Assembly: GCA_946405565.1 (NCBI GenBank)
Contig: CAMJHU010000069.1
Location: 1 to 8,080 of the forward strand
Length of the DNA: 8,080 nt
Direction of reading: 5' to 3'
Source: an uncultured Clostridia bacterium
Lineage (GTDB): Bacteria; Bacillota; Clostridia; Oscillospirales; Acutalibacteraceae
Part shown: piece by piece, positions 6,406 through 8,080 of the stretch
Position numbering within the stretch: position 1 is the first letter of the stretch
Layout: every line of letters begins with the position of its first letter
The notes under the pieces: model-generated
What the model was told of the DNA's origin: nothing
The model's database searches: none
What the model saw: only the letters and a program-made list of their open reading frames with translations
Translations under genes and position numbers: made by a program

Positions 6406-6532
6406 TCATCCATACAGAAAACTGTTGTACCAAATATGTCTACTGCTTTATAGATTTGCACCATCGCCTCGATTGCTATCAACAGTGTTTCTTTATTGAC
6501 AGAAAGAATCATTAGGAAAGCTGGTCATTACA
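6406..6532. other. Intergenic region without a recognisable gene
   Basis: 127 bp between the two hydrolase stubs. There is no convincing open frame, terminator or promoter; TTGACA at 6496-6501 has no -10 at the right distance. AGGAAAG at 6514-6520 is a weak ribosome binding site for the GTG at 6533. Short frames here read like coding relics on either strand but match nothing I recognise. Confidence 0.4.
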
Positions 6533-6748
6533 GTGAAAATTCATGAATTTGGAGAACAGGGGAATCCCGTGCTGCTGTTACTGCCCGGGACGTGCTGTTT
6601 TTGGAAAGGTACGTTTGGTCATGTAATAGAGGAATTGTCAAAAGATTTTCTGGTTGGCGCGGTAGCCTACAGCGGTTTTGATGAGGAATCAGACGATGAG
6701 TTTGATACGGTTCTGTTGGAAACCGAGCGTTTCCTTAGAGCCTGCTGA
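6533..6748 (+). pseudogene. N-terminal stub of an alpha/beta hydrolase
   Basis: 71 codons from a GTG start (MKIHEFGEQGNPVLLLLPGT...). The opening strand, followed by LLLLPGTCCFWKGTFGHVI, corresponds to beta3 and the oxyanion-hole turn (usually HG; here PGT) of a small alpha/beta hydrolase. The chain ends at residue 71, before the GxSxG nucleophile elbow, whereas the family normally runs to about 230 residues. The last codons and the TGA come from the left inverted repeat of the inserted element at 6738. The sequence beyond the element does not continue the hydrolase, so the gene was probably truncated before the insertion. It cannot be an active enzyme. Confidence 0.6.
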
Positions 6749-6935
6749 CGAATCTCTCCACGCACGTCTGGCTTGCATCTTTTCCGCCATATTTTTCCAA
6801 AATCCAAGGAAACGAATGTTTCCTAGTTAATCACACAAAGTATTGCCTGCGGTTTTGGCTTCATCTGGCGAAAGAATCTGCAGCTGCTAAAGCAGCGGGC
6901 GCCATCCGCACACGTGGAGATTCGTCAGCAGGCTC
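6738..6935. mobile_element. MITE-like element, 198 bp, 19-bp perfect terminal inverted repeats
   Basis: GAGCCTGCTGACGAATCTC (6738-6756) is exactly repeated in inverted orientation at 6917-6935. The match continues through CCACG if a 2-bp indel is allowed. Flanking direct repeats fit either TTA (6735-6737 and 6936-6938) or CTTAG (6734-6738 and 6935-6939, with the element then 6739-6934). GAG ends with a TNA target would suit the IS5 family, IS1031 group, but that is inference. No transposase frame exists. Two internal stems are visible: AGGAAAC-GAAT-GTTTCCT (6807-6824) and GCTGCT-AA-AGCAGC (6883-6896). Size, repeats and lack of coding fit a non-autonomous miniature element moved in trans. Confidence 0.75.
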
Positions 6936-7022
6936 TTAGCGGTCGGGATTGCCTACAACAGAAAAGACCCAAACAAGAAGCATGAATGGAAAGTGGAAGT
7001 GTTGCGTGAAAAGCTGAGTTGA
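6936..7022 (+). pseudogene. 28-codon C-terminal remnant of an unknown gene
   Basis: Directly after the mobile element, an open frame without a start reads LAVGIAYNRKDPNKKHEW then KVEVLREKLS and stops (TGA 7020-7022). The pattern, a strand followed by charged residues and a second strand, looks like a genuine C-terminus. It weakly recalls the C-terminal PD-(D/E)XK-like part of AAA-type ATPases in Clostridia; that link is from memory and uncertain. It is not in frame with the upstream hydrolase even if the element is removed. Confidence 0.35.
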
Positions 7023-7075
7023 AGTTAAGCTTTCACATACAACTGCGGAATAGCTGTACAAAAAAACACAATTAT

Positions 7076-7137
7076 AAAAATACCAGACAAATGGGTTTGC
7101 CTGCAAATAGGCGTTATCCTTTGTCTGGTATTTTTTT
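7076..7137. terminator. Strong bidirectional Rho-independent terminator
   Basis: AAAAATACCAGACAAA (7076-7091) is the exact complement of 7120-7135, giving a 16-bp stem. The 28-nt loop contains a small inner hairpin (GCCT-GCAAAT-AGGC, 7099-7112). A run of seven T follows on the plus strand (7131-7137). On the minus strand the stem ends in TTTTT followed by ATAATTG. It would stop plus-strand reading from the hydrolase remnants and the minus-strand small RNA. Confidence 0.85.
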
Positions 7138-7147
7138 GTGTGCGATG

Positions 7148-7238
7148 AATCCCTTAAAGATGTTAATGCAAGTTGCAAGTAGATACCCTAATATGCTATT
7201 GGTAGCTTGTATCAATCCCTTATAGAGGTTAATGCAAG
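7148..7238 (-). repeat. Two 25-bp direct repeats, 66-bp period (CRISPR-like)
   Basis: Copies at 7148-7172 and 7214-7238 match at 23 of 25 positions and are 66 bp apart, which equals a 36-bp repeat plus a 30-bp spacer. Read on the minus strand, the leader-proximal copy is CTTGCATTAACCTCTATAAG followed by GGATTGATAC, close to the GGATTGAAAC end common in CRISPR repeats. The distal copy has a changed 3' end (GGATTCATCG), as terminal CRISPR repeats often do. Outside the 25-bp core the two copies diverge. Only two copies exist, so an array is not proven. Confidence 0.4.
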
Positions 7239-7263
7239 AACAATAGATTGTGTTCTGGAATTA

Positions 7264-7292
7264 TTATACCCTCTATGCTAATCATTGTCAAG
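7264..7292 (-). promoter_or_regulatory. Perfect consensus promoter of the small RNA
   Basis: On the minus strand TTGACA (7287-7292) and TATAAT (7264-7269) both match the vegetative consensus at all six positions and are separated by exactly 17 bp. It is the strongest promoter in the window, and it points only at the repeat-containing non-coding unit. The spacer contains ATTAGCAT, a half-site of the local palindrome without its partner. Confidence 0.8.
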
Positions 7293-7350
7293 CGTTTTCG
7301 ATTCATATTTTTCCTGCGTATTCTTGAATTTTATTGTAGGAGGAATCAGA

Positions 7351-7850
7351 ATAGAACAAAACAAAAACCGCAACGCGCGCACGAAGAGCAGGAACCTTGG
7401 CACGCGCTACGAATCCTACTCCGCAGCCAGCGCGTTCTGGTTCACACAAAGCTACGGGAACGCGCGGCGCACGCCGTTTGCGCTATTCGCTATGCCCGAC
7501 GAGCAGTCCGGCTGGAACGCTCTGTCCCGGCTTCCGTTTATGGAAAAAGCCGCCGATACAGGCAAGATTATCACCGACAGACTCGCGCAGTACGGCGCTT
7601 ATGCGTACGAGCGCGACGGCAAGCGGTTAAGCGAGGCTTTTGTCGCTTCCGACGATATTTCCGCAAAGGAATTTGTGGATATGCGGGAGATTTTCGAGGC
7701 GAACGGAGGACAACTGAAGGACAGCCTTTTACCCGACGGAAAGCTCATACCGGACAGCGGTATCATCCGTCCGGTAACGCCCAGGTCAAAGAAAACCGTA
7801 GACGGCGTGGTCTATGAGATATATACCGCCGAGAACCGCGCCAGTGCGAT
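7351..7850 (+). CDS. Unrecognised protein with apparent ATA start, N-terminal part
   Basis: AGGAGG (7338-7343) lies 7 bp before ATA GAA CAA AAC, exactly where an ATG would be expected, so the initiator seems mutated or is a rare AUA start; no ATG or GTG replaces it nearby. The frame is open to the window end, but the protein-like part spans about 165 residues: a basic N-terminus (EQNKNRNARTKSRN), then RYESYSAASAFWFTQSYGN, RRTPFALFAMPDEQSGW, EKAADTGKIITDRLAQYGAY, DDISAKEFVDMREIFE and VDGVVYEIYTAENRASA. Composition is that of a normal soluble protein with no signal peptide. I recognise no family. From about 7850 the frame turns into nonsense while another frame becomes TPR-like, so the native 3' end is probably lost. 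Expression is doubtful unless ATA is used. Confidence 0.5.
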
Positions 7851-8080
7851 TGCCTGGCAGCGGAGGCCTTTGAAGCACTCGGTAATTACAAGGATTCCGG
7901 GCAGTACGCGGAATATGCAAAAGCGATGGACTGTTACAGCGCCTAGGAATATGATAAGGCTTTGGACATGTTTAGAAAGCTCGGCGATTACCGGGATTCA
8001 TCGGCGCTGGCTTTTGAATCGGAGACCCATTTCAATGACAGCAAGAAATACACGAGGAGGGCTGTTTTTCTTAACCAAGA
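7842..8080 (+). pseudogene. TPR-like (LGxYxDS repeat) protein remnant with in-frame stop
   Basis: In the frame one base before that of the preceding CDS (codons such as 7860-7862), the translation reads CDCLAAEAFEALGNYKDSGQ, YAEYAKAMDCYSA, a TAG stop at 7944-7946, then EYDKALDMFRKLGDYRDSSA and onward to the window edge. The two blocks EAFEALGNYKDS and DMFRKLGDYRDS are copies of the helix-turn-helix repeat found in clostridial TPR-like proteins, often with an N-terminal zinc ribbon. The stop codon and the lack of a start or ribosome binding site mark it as decayed. It may continue past the window. Confidence 0.6.

Larger units (their letters stand above)
7070..7257 (-). ncRNA. Predicted small RNA with two internal repeats
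   Basis: A compact transcription unit on the minus strand: a perfect promoter at 7264-7292 predicts a start near 7257, and a strong terminator stem (7076-7135) predicts an end near 7070, giving an RNA of about 185 nt. No ATG with a ribosome binding site and no sizeable frame is seen in the transcript. It carries two 25-nt direct repeats (7238-7214 and 7172-7148) spaced by 66 nt, the second only about 10 nt before the terminator. It could be a one-spacer orphan CRISPR, a guide-like RNA, or a regulatory RNA with duplicated target-binding segments. No cas gene is in the window. The transcript itself is a prediction. Confidence 0.5.

Noticed and set aside
6327..6512. A minus-strand 61-codon frame over the region between the hydrolase stubs
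   Set aside because: No ribosome binding site or promoter, and half of it is antisense to the hydrolase stub, which has better coding character.
7019..7225. Plus-strand frame that translates the two repeats as similar peptides (NPLK.LMQ and NPL)
   Set aside because: The 66-bp period is a multiple of three, so repeats in one frame are expected. The frame crosses the terminator stem and has no start signals.
7248..7817. A 189-codon plus-strand open frame, very rich in Arg
   Set aside because: It lies in another frame of the unrecognised gene at 7351 and contains Arg-rich low-quality sequence. The ribosome binding site at 7338 serves the other frame, so I treat it as a shadow.

Overview
The window looks like chromosomal DNA from a gut-type member of the Bacillota, class Clostridia (Lachnospiraceae or Oscillospiraceae-like). 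The basis is strong AGGAGG-type ribosome binding sites, AT-rich intergenic DNA beside coding DNA of moderate GC, vegetative promoters of TTGACA/TATAAT type, and the protein families present. The taxon is inferred; there is no rRNA or marker gene here.

Layout. (1) At 1-93, minus strand, lies the start of a small Cys-rich DUF2325-type gene, with its long leader and promoter running back to about 266. (2) At 407-2435, plus strand, a promoter leads to an intact DUF6796-like membrane protein (519-1226). It is followed by broken material: a membrane-protein stub and an unrelated C-terminal tail (1241-1584), then an in-frame chimera of an ATC-hydrolase-type N-terminus and a membrane-anchored SAM methyltransferase that has lost the middle of its Rossmann fold (1599-2435). 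(3) At 2513-6054, a promoter with an embedded palindrome drives the only clearly complete operon: two overlapping ABC transporter half-transporters (581 and 579 aa), each with a fused membrane domain and ATPase, expected to form a heterodimer of the IrtAB/YbtPQ type. (4) At 6086-7022, a second promoter with an embedded palindrome drives the C-terminal stub of an alpha/beta hydrolase. Next come the N-terminal stub of another alpha/beta hydrolase, a 198-bp MITE-like element with 19-bp perfect terminal inverted repeats, and a 28-codon C-terminal remnant of another gene. (5) At 7070-7292, minus strand, there is a compact non-coding transcription unit: a perfect consensus promoter, two 25-bp direct repeats at a 66-bp period, and a 16-bp-stem terminator. 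(6) At 7351-8080, an unrecognised reading frame begins at an ATA codon behind a perfect Shine-Dalgarno and runs into a frame-shifted, stop-containing remnant of a TPR-like repeat protein.

Two themes link the window. First, a 16-bp inverted repeat, GTTAG-N6-CTAA(C/T), occurs four times, always in promoter or leader DNA: twice before the DUF2325 gene, once inside the ABC promoter and once inside the hydrolase-stub promoter. A fifth copy with one mismatch sits at the start site of the DUF6796-like gene. This suggests one local regulator (a TetR-like or DtxR-like repressor are the obvious candidates) controls the neighbourhood. Second, the ABC pair is intact while almost every flanking accessory gene is truncated, fused or internally deleted, so this looks like an eroding metallophore/metal-transport-type locus whose transporter core is still kept. 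The substrate assignment is inference only. The most unusual element is the repeat-containing minus-strand RNA at 7070-7257, which could be an orphan mini-CRISPR or an undescribed small RNA.
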